The notes under the pieces were generated by a model. It ran no database searches, was not told the DNA's origin, and worked only from the letters and a program-made list of their open reading frames with translations. From Micromonospora andamanensis (lineage in GTDB: Bacteria; Actinomycetota; Actinomycetes; Mycobacteriales; Micromonosporaceae), in assembly GCF_016863495.1 (NCBI RefSeq), contig NZ_BOOZ01000054.1:1-42593 (forward strand): a stretch of 42,593 bases of DNA, in the 5' to 3' direction. The position numbers were made by a program, and so were the translations under genes. Below are positions 17,847 through 27,433 of the stretch, in pieces; position 1 is the first letter of the stretch; each line of letters begins with the position of its first letter.

Positions 17847-18040
17847 CACCTGTTCACTCCGAGCAGCTCGCGGGGCTGGGGTTGAGCGTAGAACGTTGAC
17901 TCGTACTCGTTGGTGGGGCGTGCCCGATGGCGCGGAGATGAGGCGCTGGTTTGTGCCAGTCGACCCACTCGGAGGTGGCCAGTTCGACCTGGGCGAGGCT
18001 GCGCCAGCCAGGTGGCCGCCACTCTTGACCTTGGTGTGAG
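17846..18040 (-). pseudogene. IS3-family OrfB C-terminal remnant, frameshifted
   Basis: On the minus strand one frame reads RSLAQVELATSEWVDWHKPA, the conserved end of IS3 OrfB integrase domains (normally ...VELATLEWVDWYNHRRLH), and after a shift another frame reads NEYESTFYAQPQPRELLGVNR to a TGA at 17846-17848. The catalytic DDE region is absent. It is bounded by a terminal repeat at 17820-17846. This and the OrfA piece at 2278 could be halves of the same element type, since both carry the same end sequence. Confidence 0.65.
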
Positions 18041-18130
18041 TTTCCGGTGCCTTCCACTCAACCTGGTGCGGGGCAGGAAGCGTCTTACCTGCCATGCGAG
18101 AACGAGCGTGGTGGACGAAGTGGGGCAGTT

Positions 18131-18658
18131 GTGCCGGGTGAGGATGAGGAGAAGTTTCGCGAGTTCGTCTTGGAGCAGTGGGGGCCGTTGACCCGGCTGG
18201 CTTACCTGCTGACCGGAGATAGGGGGGCCGCTGAGGACCTGGTGCAGTCGGCGTTGGAGAAGACCCACAGGAGGTGGGCTCGGATCCATCGTAAGGACGC
18301 ACCGACTGTTTATGTCCGTCGGGCGATGGTCAACACCGCGGTTTCGTGGCGGCGACGCCGCCGAGTGCCCGAGGTGCCGCTCCTGGAGACTGACGCTATG
18401 CGAGCGCCCGACGCCTACGAACGGGCAGAGAGCCGGCATCAGCTGTTGGTGGCGCTGCGTCGGCTGCCGCCGAGGATGCGAGCGGTGCTCGTCCTGCGGT
18501 ACTTCGAAGATCTGAGTGAGGCGGACATCGCCCGGGTTCTCGGCTGCTCGACCGGGACGGTCAAGAGCCAGGCGTCGCGAGGGCTCGGTCGGCTCCGAGC
18601 CGATTTAGAACCGGCGTCCACGCTTCTTGAGACAAGCCTGCAGGGAGGTCAAGCATGA
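18131..18658 (+). CDS. SigE-family RNA polymerase sigma factor (175 aa)
   Basis: GTG at 18131 is chosen because homology begins at EEKFREFVLEQWGPLTRLAYLLTGD; the frame is open upstream but not protein-like. Region 2 is the stretch about 5-75, with LTGDRGAAEDLVQSALEKTHRRW and DAPTVYVRRAMVNTAVSWRRR; region 4 (about 100-160) has LRRLPPRMRAVLVLRYFEDL and EADIARVLGCSTGTVKSQASRGL, the DNA-binding helix-turn-helix. The spacing and sequence fit the sigma-E family of small group-4 factors common in actinomycetes. Its stop overlaps the ATG of the next gene (ATGA, 18655-18658), so it is translationally coupled to a single-pass membrane protein that is probably its regulator. Confidence 0.9.
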   Translation: MPGEDEEKFREFVLEQWGPLTRLAYLLTGDRGAAEDLVQSALEKTHRRWARIHRKDAPTVYVRRAMVNTAVSWRRRRRVPEVPLLETDAMRAPDAYERAESRHQLLVALRRLPPRMRAVLVLRYFEDLSEADIARVLGCSTGTVKSQASRGLGRLRADLEPASTLLETSLQGGQA

Positions 18659-20064
18659 CCAGTGATCTTGAATTCAAGCTTCGTGAGGATCTCCTGGCGG
18701 AGGCTGACGCGTTGGCTGTGGCGGAGGATCCGTGGCCACGCTTCGTCCAGCGTGAGGGCGCCCATCGCCGCTCACGTCGGGTCCGTGCCGGCGTGGTCGC
18801 CGGGCTCCTGGTCGCCGCCGTCGGTATCCAGACGAACCTGATTCCCCTACCCGGATGGATTCCTGGTATTGCCGTCGCCTCGTCGGCTTCGCCTTTGGCC
18901 GAGGGGCCTACGCGGGGCAGCCTCGCCGCCGACCGGGCCTGGTTGGATGGCTTGCGGGGACAGGTCAAGGACCTTCAGGACCCGGAAGGGTTGTGGCGAA
19001 TCACCGATCGTGACGCGATCCACGTCGCCTATGCCAGTGACGTGCCCGGTCGGCGCGTGGCGCTGGTCGTCGTGCCGCTACGCCTGGGCGTCATCACCGC
19101 CTCAGAACTCATCTGGTTCATCGGTCCACCCGGGGCCGAGCCGGAACAGATGGAACAGGGCGGCAACCAAGGCGCTGACACTGCGGTAGCGACGTGGATG
19201 GAAAGCGACGCAACCGATGGTGGTGTCGCGGTTGTCGTCGGACCTGCAGGTTCCACCGTGACGATCAGCAGCTTTACCGGCTACTCGCCGAAGGGCGTCG
19301 TGGAGCACCGTCAGCTTTCCTCGTCGACCGGCACCGGCGTCGGCGTCGCGGCGGTGCCACCGGCTAGAACTGTCGGGGGGCCCGCGCTCACCGCTCGGGT
19401 TACGAACGGTGACACCGTCATCCACGACGGGGAAATCGGTGGCGGCTGGTCCGGAGATGCCGACATGTCGGCCAGTCAAGAGCCGACCGACGAGATGCTC
19501 AGCGTCGCCGTCCGTGACGCACAAGGACCCGTCATAGACCGGGCAGTCCTGGCAGTGTTCGTCGGTTCCGCGTTGCGTGACAGCCGGCTGTCAGCTCAGG
19601 ACGTCACGATCCGCCTGCGTTGGTCGGGAAGCATCAACGACAAACCGGCCGCGCTGTTCACCATCCAACCCAAGGGGGGTGGCGTCATCGCCTACGCCAT
19701 GCACGGCGACGACACCGGCTGGCGAACCGACCTTCGGCTGCTGCTACCCGCTGACGGCGCCGCACAACGACCGATCGCATGGCGGATGCGCGCCGAGGGC
19801 AAGGACACGCGAACCGACCGCGTCATCGTGGTAACCCCACCGGGCACCGCCACCGCCACCATCACCGTCCGAGACGGCGCCCCGACCGCGGTCACCCTCG
19901 ACGCATCCGGCTCCGGCACCACCACCGTCGCACCAAATCAACCCGCAACCGTCACCGCACTCGCCGCCGACGGAACCACCCTCGCGAGCACGCCCGTTCC
20001 CGCCTTCGAAACCAACATGGGCGGAGTGCCAGGCAGCACCATGAACACCCGAATCATTCAATAA
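18655..20064 (+). CDS. single-pass membrane protein paired with the SigE-family factor (469 aa)
   Basis: The N-terminus (about 1-43) is cytoplasmic with a conserved-looking helical segment KLREDLLAEADALAVAEDPW; one transmembrane helix follows (about 44-60, RAGVVAGLLVAAVGIQTNL), and the remainder, about 400 residues, is predicted outside the membrane and rich in beta segments with Thr, Gly and Asp. I recognise no anti-sigma zinc motif (HxxxCxxC). Position and coupling suggest it works as an anti-sigma or sensor partner, which is inference. The C-terminal third (ATITVRDGAPTAVTLDASG and neighbours) looks like an Ig-type domain. The gene ends just before a strong hairpin at 20107. Confidence 0.75.
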   Translation: MTSDLEFKLREDLLAEADALAVAEDPWPRFVQREGAHRRSRRVRAGVVAGLLVAAVGIQTNLIPLPGWIPGIAVASSASPLAEGPTRGSLAADRAWLDGLRGQVKDLQDPEGLWRITDRDAIHVAYASDVPGRRVALVVVPLRLGVITASELIWFIGPPGAEPEQMEQGGNQGADTAVATWMESDATDGGVAVVVGPAGSTVTISSFTGYSPKGVVEHRQLSSSTGTGVGVAAVPPARTVGGPALTARVTNGDTVIHDGEIGGGWSGDADMSASQEPTDEMLSVAVRDAQGPVIDRAVLAVFVGSALRDSRLSAQDVTIRLRWSGSINDKPAALFTIQPKGGGVIAYAMHGDDTGWRTDLRLLLPADGAAQRPIAWRMRAEGKDTRTDRVIVVTPPGTATATITVRDGAPTAVTLDASGSGTTTVAPNQPATVTALAADGTTLASTPVPAFETNMGGVPGSTMNTRIIQ

Positions 20065-20106
20065 CAGCAGCACCACAACTGGCCCTGCATCGTTCGCGCG
20101 GCAGGA

Positions 20107-20137
20107 TGGGCCCGGCCCTGTTCGCCGGCCGGGCCCA
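20107..20137 (+). terminator. terminator after the sigma/partner operon
   Basis: Arms TGGGCCCGGCC (20107-20117) and GGCCGGGCCCA (20127-20137), loop CTGTTCGCC. The same loop and nearly the same stem recur at 29125-29167. Confidence 0.75.
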
Positions 20138-20185
20138 CTGGCGGAGACCCGCCCCTGAAGGGATGGGTCTCCGCAGCGGCTCTCA

Positions 20186-21145
20186 GAGGGCGTCTGATTC
20201 ACGTATTTTGCGAGTGATGCTGCCTTCAGGTGTCTCGCCAGGTTGGGGTGGTTTCGTCAGTGATACGTTTGGTGAGGTTGTCGATCATCGCGATGCGGAT
20301 CATGCTGGCGGAGTTGTCGGGCAGGGCTTCGTAGTCGCGGGCGAGGCGCCGGTGTTGCATGATCCAGCCGAGGGTGCGTTCGACGACCCAGCGGCGTTTT
20401 ACCACGGAGAATCCCTTGATTTGGGGGTCTTTGGCGACGACTTCGACGTCGATGCCGAGGGCGGCGCCGTGTTCGATGACCTTGTTCTTGAAGCCGGCGT
20501 CGACCCAGGTCTTGGCCAGGATCGGGTGGGTTGTCGTGGCCTGGTTGAGAAGGTCGATGCCGATGGTGTTGTCGCTGGTGCTGGCCGCGGTGACGACGAC
20601 GGCGAGCAGCAGGCCGAGGGTGTCGGTGATGATGCCGCGTTTGCGGCCGACGATTTTCTTGCCGGCGTCGATGCCTTGCGTGGGCAGGGGCGCGTTGGTG
20701 GAGGTCTTCACGCTTTGGGTGTCGATCACAGCGGCTGAGGGTTGCGCCGCGCGGCCAGCCTTGGTGCGGGCCAGGCCGGTGAGCTGGTAGTTGAGATGGG
20801 TGAAGATGCCGTCGCCTGTCCAGGCGGTGAAGTAGCCGTAGACGGTCTGCCAGGGCGGGAAGTCGTGCGGTAGGTAGCGCCAGGCGATGCCGGTGCGGTT
20901 GACGTAGAGGATGGCGTTGACGATCTCGCGCAGGTCGTGGGTGGCGGTGCGTCCGCCGATCCCCGCGTCGGTGCGGGCCTGACGCCAGGCGATCAGTCGC
21001 GGTGCGATCAGCGCCCAGCGGGCGTCGGACAGATCGGACGGATAGGCGGGTCGCTCAACCATTCGATAGATCTACTGTGGATGCCGAGTAGGCAATCGCA
21101 CCCACAGTCCGACGATCTCCGGTTACCTCGGAACCAGACACGATC
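20186..21145 (-). mobile_element. IS5-family insertion sequence, apparently intact
   Basis: The element contains one full transposase gene. Possible imperfect terminal inverted repeats are GAGGGCGTCTGATTC (20186-20200) and, at the other end, the complement of GATCGTGTCTGGTTC (21131-21145), matching 11 of 15. I see no clear target-site duplication, so the exact ends are uncertain. It separates the sigma/partner operon from the subtilase gene. Confidence 0.6.
20226..21062 (-). CDS. IS5-family transposase (278 aa)
   Basis: ATG at 21062. The N-terminal part YPSDLSDARWALIAPRLIAW and the following LREIVNAILYVNRTGIAWRY plus LPHDFPPWQTVYGYFTAW form the DUF4096-type domain of IS5 transposases. The DDE triad is visible: Asp in AVIDTQSVKT (about 110), Asp in TWVDAGFKNK (about 188), Glu in RRWVVERTLGWIMQHRRLARDYE (about 230). 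The frame is uninterrupted over the normal family length, so it may be active. It has no neighbour of its own and lies opposite to the flanking genes. Confidence 0.92.
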   Translation of the reverse strand: MVERPAYPSDLSDARWALIAPRLIAWRQARTDAGIGGRTATHDLREIVNAILYVNRTGIAWRYLPHDFPPWQTVYGYFTAWTGDGIFTHLNYQLTGLARTKAGRAAQPSAAVIDTQSVKTSTNAPLPTQGIDAGKKIVGRKRGIITDTLGLLLAVVVTAASTSDNTIGIDLLNQATTTHPILAKTWVDAGFKNKVIEHGAALGIDVEVVAKDPQIKGFSVVKRRWVVERTLGWIMQHRRLARDYEALPDNSASMIRIAMIDNLTKRITDETTPTWRDT

Positions 21146-21983
21146 TGCGGCATCAACCTGGCATATCGCAACGGCATCAAGCGGGGCGAACGGTGTCAGG
21201 AGCCGCAACACGACCGACGTAGCGGCCAGCCACCGGGCCTACCGAACCCCGTCAACCACTCACGAACAACATCCAAACGCCCAGTCACAGCTTGTATCGC
21301 CACCAGAGAGGGGCCATCGGTCATCTCCTTCCGCAATGCGAGCTTCTGAGCCAGGCTTGCAGCCCCCGGTTACACGTCAGCTCCGTGTCGCCTACCCGGC
21401 AGCGCCGCTGTCGCTCGTGGGCATGGCGCAGCTATGGACCGCAGCCACCGACCGCAGGTCCACAGCCCCGAAGGTGATCGAGTGCCGGCGTCCCGGCCGG
21501 CGGGAGCCTGGCTGAGTGCCTCCGCCACGTTCTGCCGACACCGCGACCGCACCAGTATGCTCGTCACTCGGTTGTCGACGGCCGTCGTGACGGACCGTCC
21601 GGCGACGCGCTGCGGTGCTCAACGTGGCCAGCGCAACGGCGGCGGGTGACACCCTTCGTACGATCCACATACGGCCGTTCGCAGCGGTCGCATGCGCGGA
21701 TCCGCCGCCACCGTCGACTGCACCGAGCACCGCCAGCATCGAAAGGGCCTGCGCCACCCGCGACGACCTCCCTCTGCGAGCGGGAGGAACATGCTGAACC
21801 CTTACGTGGCTACAGAGGGAAGGGACCGGCATCGTCGGGGAAGCATGGGCGTTCAGCAGTACTTGGTGATGCTCTCCCGGGTCTCCCGACGAATCGAGTC
21901 GTGCGCGAAATACAACGGCCGGTTCGGACATGGATGTCGGGACGAGGCGCAACGCCTCCGTTTGTCGGATCCGTGGAGGTTGG
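21146..21983. other. 838-bp gap, no recognisable gene
   Basis: Open frames exist on both strands but have Arg/Pro/Ser-rich shadow composition, no credible ribosome binding site and no domain I recognise. The last 60 bases hold the ribosome binding site of the subtilase gene (GGAGG at 21975-21979). The gap probably contains the promoter of that gene plus sequence displaced by the IS5 insertion. Confidence 0.5.
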
Positions 21984-24900
21984 GTGAAGCGACAACGCGC
22001 AATCCGGTTCATTGCGTTGGCATCGACCGTTCTGCTACTGCTCACATCAGGTATTGGCAAGTCTGGGTCTGCCTCGGCCGCCGGTGAACTGAGCGGGGCC
22101 ACCGGGGCTGTTTCGGCTAACCAGCGGTGGCTCACGTTGGTGACTGGTGACCGGCTTCTCGTTCGGGAGGAGCCGGCGGGAGACGAACTTGTAGAGGTCA
22201 AGCCGGCCAGGGGGCGCGAGGATGTGCCGCTGTTCAGTAGGCGCATCAAGGGGGCGCTGTCTGTGCTGCCAGCTGACCTGGCGCCCTTGGTGGCCGCCGG
22301 TGCGGTCGATTCTCGGCTGTTCGCGGTGTCTGCCTTGATCGATCATGGATACGATGATCGTGCCCGTGCCGACGTACCGCTGATCGTGGTGTCGAAGAGC
22401 ACCGCGCGGTTGGCGGCCCGGAAGCAGGTTTCGGCCGCCGGGGCCAGGATCAGCCGTGAACTGCCCAGCGTGAACGGCCTCGCGGTGCACGCCGGCAAAG
22501 ATCGGGTCGGCGCCTTCTGGATGTCCCTGGGAGGCCGACCTGGGGCGGCGCGGCTGGGAGGCGAGGTGTCGCGGATTCTGCTGGACGGACCGATCCGGGC
22601 TGCACTCGCGGACAGCGTGCCGCAGGTGGGTGCACCTGCCGCCTGGGCGGCCGGGCATAAGGGTGCGGGCGCGACGGTGGCGGTGCTCGATACCGGCATC
22701 GACGACAGCCATCCCGATCTGGCCGGCGCGGTGATTGAGTCGGTGGACTTCTCGGGAAGTGCATCCGGTACGCGTGATCGGCACGGCCACGGCACGCACG
22801 TTGCATCTACCATCACCGGCGACGGTGCGGCCTCGGCCGGCCGACACGTTGGTGTAGCGCCCGATGCCCGCCTGTTCAACGTCAAGGTGCTTGACGATTG
22901 GGGCGGGGGTAGCGAGTCGGCGTTGATCGCCGGTATGGAATGGGCTGCCAGCAAGGGTGCCGATGTGGTCAACATGAGCCTCGGCGGCGGCATGCCGCCC
23001 AATGACGGTAGGGACGAGGTGTCCCAGGCCGTCAATCGGTTGACCGCGCAGTCGAACACCCTGTTCGTCGCCGCCGCAGGAAACAGCGGCCCCGCGGCCG
23101 GCTCGATCGGTAGCCCTGGTGTGGCGGACGCCGCGCTGACCGTCGGCGCAGTATCGAAGCAGGATGAGATCGCAGAGTTCTCCAGCCGAGGACCTCGCAC
23201 GGATGGATTAATCAAGCCCGATCTAACGGGACCTGGGGTGGGCATCGTCGCCGCCCGGGCCGAAGGCTCGGCTATGGGCATCCCGGTCGATGGTCTTTAT
23301 ACGAAGGCTTCGGGAACGTCCATGGCCGCGCCGCATGTCGCCGGTGCCGCCGCTGTCCTCGCCGCACAGCACCCCGAGCTGGCGGCGCCAGAGATCAAGG
23401 CGCTGCTCATGGCCAGTACGGTTGGGACTGGTGAACACTCGTCGTACGCGCAGGGCGCCGGCCGGCTCGACCTTGCCCGAGCAACGAGGCAGGGAGTGCA
23501 CGCTGAACCGGTCAGCCTCGGTTACGGGCTCGTGCGATGGCCACACAACGACGACGCCCCGATCGCAAAGACCATCACCTATCGGAACGTCACTGAGACA
23601 GCCATGACGTTCACCCTCGCCGTGGACGCTCGCGGCCCGGCGGGAGCGGCGGCGCCTGAGGGAATGTTCTCACTCAACAGCCAGCGTGTGACCGTACCGG
23701 CCGGTGGTGAGGCATCGGTCATTCTCACCGTTGACACCCGAGTCGACGCCGTGGATGGCGTCTGGGGCGGCATACTCCTGGCCACCAGCACCGAGGGCCC
23801 AGCCACCACCGTGCGGACGCCGGTCGCCGTCGAACGCGAGGGAGAAAGCTACGACCTGACTCTGACCTTCCGTAACCGCGCAGGCCAGCCCACCTCGGAC
23901 TACTTCTACCGCTTCGTCTCCCTTGACGATGCGCAGGTGTGCTCAGCGTATGACCCGTCGGGCACTGTCGTGGTTCGGCTGCCGAAAGGCCGCCACTTCT
24001 TCGAGGCGAGCGTCTCAGAGGACCCGGCGTCACCGGAGGCCAGAACGATCTTCGTCGAGCCGCAGGTAGACGTTACCGAAGATGCCACGATCTCCATCGA
24101 CGCCCGCAAGGGTCGCCCGTTCGGGCCCGAGGTGGATCGTGCCACCGCACGAGGAGTCGCCACGGCGATAGCCGCCACGCGGACCACGAGCTGGGGGAGC
24201 ATCGGTTTTGCATTGTTCGGGGGCTCAATGGAAGACACCCTGATCAAGCCGTCGACGCAGACCGCGCCCGCCGGACAGTTCACGTTCGAGATGAATCGGC
24301 TACTCGCCGAACCGGACGGATCCGGGGGATTCACCGGCACCCCCTACCTGTATCACATTTACCGGAACGTGGACGGGCACGTTCCGCCCGATCTGAAATG
24401 GAGGGTTGCCGATAGTGATCTGGCGCTAAGCCGAACGCACGTGGCCGCGACAGGCCCTAACCAAACTGTCGCCGTCGACAGCGCTCGTGTCGTTCTGACC
24501 GCGCCCGCGACCGTGACTAGTTACTTCACGCCAGGGGTAACCTGGGGGCGAATCGTCGCACTGTCTCCGGACCCGTCCCTGCCATACGGGGAGCTCGGCC
24601 GGTTGACCGGCGAGCGCCGCTACGAGCGCGGCGACAACGGGACGGAGCAGTGGAACATGGGCGTCTTCGGACCCGCGCTGCCCAAGTTCTCGAGGCCGCT
24701 GCCGATGGCGGAACGTACCGGTAACCAGATCTACCTCGACCTGCCCATCCACACCGACCAAGGCGCAGACCACGCTGGCTACTCGGTAGTCGACTCGGGC
24801 GGGCTGACCTTGTACCGCGACGGCGAGAGGATGGGGGAAAGCGACAGCCCCGGCTACGGCGAGTTCACCGTACCGAAAGAACCGGCAGCCTATCGCCTCG

Positions 24901-25310
24901 AATCAGTGGCGAACCGGTCGGTATCATCGCTGTCGACGCGCGTCGAGACGGCATGGAACTTCCGGTCCGCGGCCACCACCGACACGCCCGTGGCTCTGCC
25001 GCTAATGGTCGTACGGTTCGCCCCGAAACTGGACGCCAGCAACCGAGCACCCATCGGCCACTTCTCCTTCCCAGTCTCGATACAACGACAGGCGACTGCG
25101 TCGTACGGGACGCTGCGGACACTGGCCGTTGAGGTTTCCTACAACGACGGCGCCACGTGGCAACCCGTACGCCTGACCGGGTTCGGCCTGAACCGGACCG
25201 CGCATGTCAGACATCCACAGGCACACGGCTTCGCCTCAATTCGGGCATCCGCAACCGACGATGCCGGCAACTCGGTAACCCAGACCATCACCCGGGCCTA
25301 CGCCTACTAA
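21984..25310 (+). CDS. exported subtilisin-like serine protease (S8 family, 1108 aa)
   Basis: GTG 21984 follows GGAGG and starts a Sec signal peptide (KRQRAIRF, hydrophobic core LLLLTSGI, SASA); the open frame further upstream is not protein-like. The catalytic triad is complete: Asp236 in VAVLDTGIDDSHPDL, His272 in DRHGHGTHVAST, Ser446 in ASGTSMAAPHVAGAA, with oxyanion Asn367 in AAGNSGPAAG. Between the signal and the catalytic domain is an I9-like propeptide region (about 40-215). About 600 residues follow, including Fn3-type beta domains and a segment with CSAYDPSGTVVVRLPKGRHFF; the large tail is typical of actinomycete exported subtilases that digest extracellular protein. Monocistronic, closed by a hairpin at 25326. 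Confidence 0.92.
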   Translation: MKRQRAIRFIALASTVLLLLTSGIGKSGSASAAGELSGATGAVSANQRWLTLVTGDRLLVREEPAGDELVEVKPARGREDVPLFSRRIKGALSVLPADLAPLVAAGAVDSRLFAVSALIDHGYDDRARADVPLIVVSKSTARLAARKQVSAAGARISRELPSVNGLAVHAGKDRVGAFWMSLGGRPGAARLGGEVSRILLDGPIRAALADSVPQVGAPAAWAAGHKGAGATVAVLDTGIDDSHPDLAGAVIESVDFSGSASGTRDRHGHGTHVASTITGDGAASAGRHVGVAPDARLFNVKVLDDWGGGSESALIAGMEWAASKGADVVNMSLGGGMPPNDGRDEVSQAVNRLTAQSNTLFVAAAGNSGPAAGSIGSPGVADAALTVGAVSKQDEIAEFSSRGPRTDGLIKPDLTGPGVGIVAARAEGSAMGIPVDGLYTKASGTSMAAPHVAGAAAVLAAQHPELAAPEIKALLMASTVGTGEHSSYAQGAGRLDLARATRQGVHAEPVSLGYGLVRWPHNDDAPIAKTITYRNVTETAMTFTLAVDARGPAGAAAPEGMFSLNSQRVTVPAGGEASVILTVDTRVDAVDGVWGGILLATSTEGPATTVRTPVAVEREGESYDLTLTFRNRAGQPTSDYFYRFVSLDDAQVCSAYDPSGTVVVRLPKGRHFFEASVSEDPASPEARTIFVEPQVDVTEDATISIDARKGRPFGPEVDRATARGVATAIAATRTTSWGSIGFALFGGSMEDTLIKPSTQTAPAGQFTFEMNRLLAEPDGSGGFTGTPYLYHIYRNVDGHVPPDLKWRVADSDLALSRTHVAATGPNQTVAVDSARVVLTAPATVTSYFTPGVTWGRIVALSPDPSLPYGELGRLTGERRYERGDNGTEQWNMGVFGPALPKFSRPLPMAERTGNQIYLDLPIHTDQGADHAGYSVVDSGGLTLYRDGERMGESDSPGYGEFTVPKEPAAYRLESVANRSVSSLSTRVETAWNFRSAATTDTPVALPLMVVRFAPKLDASNRAPIGHFSFPVSIQRQATASYGTLRTLAVEVSYNDGATWQPVRLTGFGLNRTAHVRHPQAHGFASIRASATDDAGNSVTQTITRAYAY

Positions 25311-25325
25311 ACCCGACATGACAGT

Positions 25326-25361
25326 TCAGCCCGGCCGGCGGCATCCGCCCGGCCGGGCTGA
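25326..25361 (+). terminator. terminator of the subtilase gene
   Basis: 13-bp perfect stem, arms TCAGCCCGGCCGG (25326-25338) and its complement (25349-25361), 10-base loop, starting 15 bases after the stop. Confidence 0.75.
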
Positions 25362-25467
25362 CCTGTCGATGTGGGCGCCAGCGGACGGGCGGCCACCGCA
25401 GCGTCATCCGACACGCCGTAGCCTCCCAGCAAACCCAGCTGCAGGCGTCAATCGACCAGGTCGACAT

Positions 25468-25638
25468 CGAGGGCACCAGCAGATCACCGCGATCCTGGTA
25501 CTTCAGCCCGTCCAGGAACAAGCGCTACCCAGCCGAAGGCCGCACCAAACGCGAGGTCATGCGCAACCTCAAGCGCTACATCAGCAGGCAACTCTTCCGA
25601 ACCCTCAACGACGCCCAACCAGCTACCAGCACCACTTG
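25468..25638 (+). pseudogene. IS110-like transposase C-terminal scrap
   Basis: The plus frame reads WYFSPSRNKRYPAEGRTKRE then VMRNLKRYISRQLFRTLNDA and ends at TGA 25636-25638. The block EGRTKREVMRNLKRYISRQLF matches the conserved ending of IS110-family transposases (usually ...EAIRCLKRYLAREVY). No DEDD catalytic part or start is present. The rest of the gap to 25724 shows nothing else. Confidence 0.45.
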
Positions 25639-25724
25639 ACAGTTACAGAAGCATCTCATTGCTGCGACGCCAACCCGATCTCGACCCAGAGGCGAAGCTG
25701 CTGCCGACCTGGCACCTGACGGTA

Positions 25725-27200
25725 TCACCAGCGCCAGGTCTTCAAGTCAAGCCGCGCAGACAGGCTCCGGGTTAAAGCGCGAGCGTATTGCGCCAGGCGC
25801 GTCACGAGCGGTGCGGCAAGCCATAGCAGGACCGCGGCGTGCAGCATTAGTTGGAGTTGTTGACTAGGGCTCAGGTCCGGCCGTGCGACCAGCGGATACC
25901 ACAGCGGGCTGAACTCTGGGGTGAAGTGGCACAGTGCTTCCAGCCGGTATCCGTCCTGGTAGCAGGTCCATGCCCAAAGGTCGCCGAAAGCGAGGCCGTT
26001 ACTGGCCACCCACACCGACACTGCGAGCAGGCCCAGGGTGATGACGGTCCGGATCGGACTGGCCCGCGGATCGCCCAACCAAACCGCAAGACCAAGCGCA
26101 GCGGGCAAGATTGCGATGAGGAAGAAGCGGGGGCCCCAGTACATTCCGCCATACCATGCCCACCACCGTGCGTATATGACGACCAGGCCAACCGTGAATG
26201 TCGTCCACAGTAGCCAGGCGTACCCCAGGTCGATGGCCGAGCCCGTCTTGGACGCTGCAGACAATCGTCGTCGGACTGGCAGGAACAGGCCGGGGGTAAA
26301 CCAGAGTAGACCCTTTCCAAAGGAGAACACGATTGCTAGCAGCCCGAGGGTGAACGGGTAGGAAAAACCGGAATGCCCCGAGTAGGGCATAATCGTTTCG
26401 GCCCCATGGTTGTCGGTGTATCCAGTAACGAATGGACCGCCGCGTCGCAGCCAGGATTCGCCGACGATGAGAGCCACTGCCGCGAACAAGGACACCATCG
26501 GGCCGATGCGTCGGCGCCGGACAGATTCGAGGCATGCAACGAATGCTAATCCGACTATGGAGGCGGGAGTGTTTGCCACCCCGAGCACGATCAGCGCCCA
26601 CGCGCCCGCCCGGATACCTTTAGGCGGACGGCGCAATGCTAGGGCCAGCAGTCCGACGCCCACTGTGCTCATGGTGAACGTCTCCCCGTAAAAGTCCGCC
26701 AAATGCGGAGCGATCATGCTGCCAGTAGTCAGGATGAGGAGAAATCGGCGCAGCAAGCCCGCATCGACATGGCGGCGCAGCATCAGGTAAAAGGCGCCGA
26801 GCATCAGGCAGAACAGGAGTGGATTATAGTTGCCGAGCAACCCCTCAGTGTTGCCGGTGTATTGGCTGAGGATCCATAGCGGCGCGGCGAACAGTGGGCC
26901 GATCATGGAATAGGCGGTGTCGGGCATCCGCTGATGGCCTAGCAGGTCGATAAGGGCCTGGTAGCGGGCCAATCCATCGCCCATCAACCGGTGTTCCTGA
27001 GTTATCAGCAGAACCGCAAGCCCGAGCATGAAAAGGCTACCTTCGATAAGCCTCCTGGGTTCGGGGCTCCAGTCACGGAGTGTGCGCCGTGGCCTTGACT
27101 GCAGTTGATGAGGGGCGGCAGTGCCGGCCGGATCGACGACGTCGGGCCGCAGACCATCGACACACAATGCTTGAACCTGCTCTGGCGTAGAAAGCGACAC
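25725..27200 (-). CDS. polytopic membrane protein, GT-C-like (491 aa)
   Basis: GTG start at 27200. After about 48 soluble residues come some 11-12 hydrophobic helices. A non-helical loop after the first helix reads QEHRLMGDGLARYQALIDLL, placed where GT-C glycosyltransferases carry their first acidic catalytic motif; there are further loops rich in Trp and Tyr (VVIYARWWAWYGGMYWGPRFF and WAWTCYQDGYRLEALCHF). These features suggest a membrane glycosyltransferase using a lipid-linked sugar, but the motif match is weak and another integral-membrane enzyme is possible. It has no operon partner: the upstream neighbour reads in the same direction but a terminator intervenes at 27368-27416. Confidence 0.7.
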   Translation of the reverse strand: MSLSTPEQVQALCVDGLRPDVVDPAGTAAPHQLQSRPRRTLRDWSPEPRRLIEGSLFMLGLAVLLITQEHRLMGDGLARYQALIDLLGHQRMPDTAYSMIGPLFAAPLWILSQYTGNTEGLLGNYNPLLFCLMLGAFYLMLRRHVDAGLLRRFLLILTTGSMIAPHLADFYGETFTMSTVGVGLLALALRRPPKGIRAGAWALIVLGVANTPASIVGLAFVACLESVRRRRIGPMVSLFAAVALIVGESWLRRGGPFVTGYTDNHGAETIMPYSGHSGFSYPFTLGLLAIVFSFGKGLLWFTPGLFLPVRRRLSAASKTGSAIDLGYAWLLWTTFTVGLVVIYARWWAWYGGMYWGPRFFLIAILPAALGLAVWLGDPRASPIRTVITLGLLAVSVWVASNGLAFGDLWAWTCYQDGYRLEALCHFTPEFSPLWYPLVARPDLSPSQQLQLMLHAAVLLWLAAPLVTRLAQYARALTRSLSARLDLKTWRW

Positions 27201-27367
27201 GAAGTTGTGCCTTCCCGGTGGCTATTGGGCTGGAGCCGCCGTGAACCAAGGCCTCACGTCAAATGTTCTTCGGTCGCTCTATAGCTGGCAGCGTGGCAGC
27301 CGCCGGCCGTCCTTAATCGGGCGATGTTGTGGTCTGGGAGGCGATGGAGGTGCTGGCGGCAGTCATA

Positions 27368-27416
27368 GCGGCCACGCACCGGCATCGGGATTGTCCCGGT
27401 GCCGGTGCGTGGCCGC
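27368..27416 (-). terminator. terminator of the minus-strand sigma/partner operon
   Basis: 23-bp stem with a single G-T wobble and a 3-base loop; the left arm begins GCGGCCACGCACCGGCAT at 27368 and the right arm ends at 27416. It lies 17 bases beyond the stop at 27434 on the minus strand. Bases 27201-27367 hold the upstream region of the membrane-protein gene; a TATAGA-like hexamer on the minus strand at about 27279-27284 could be part of its promoter. Confidence 0.8.
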
Positions 27417-27433
27417 CTCGCGGCGCTTATTGA

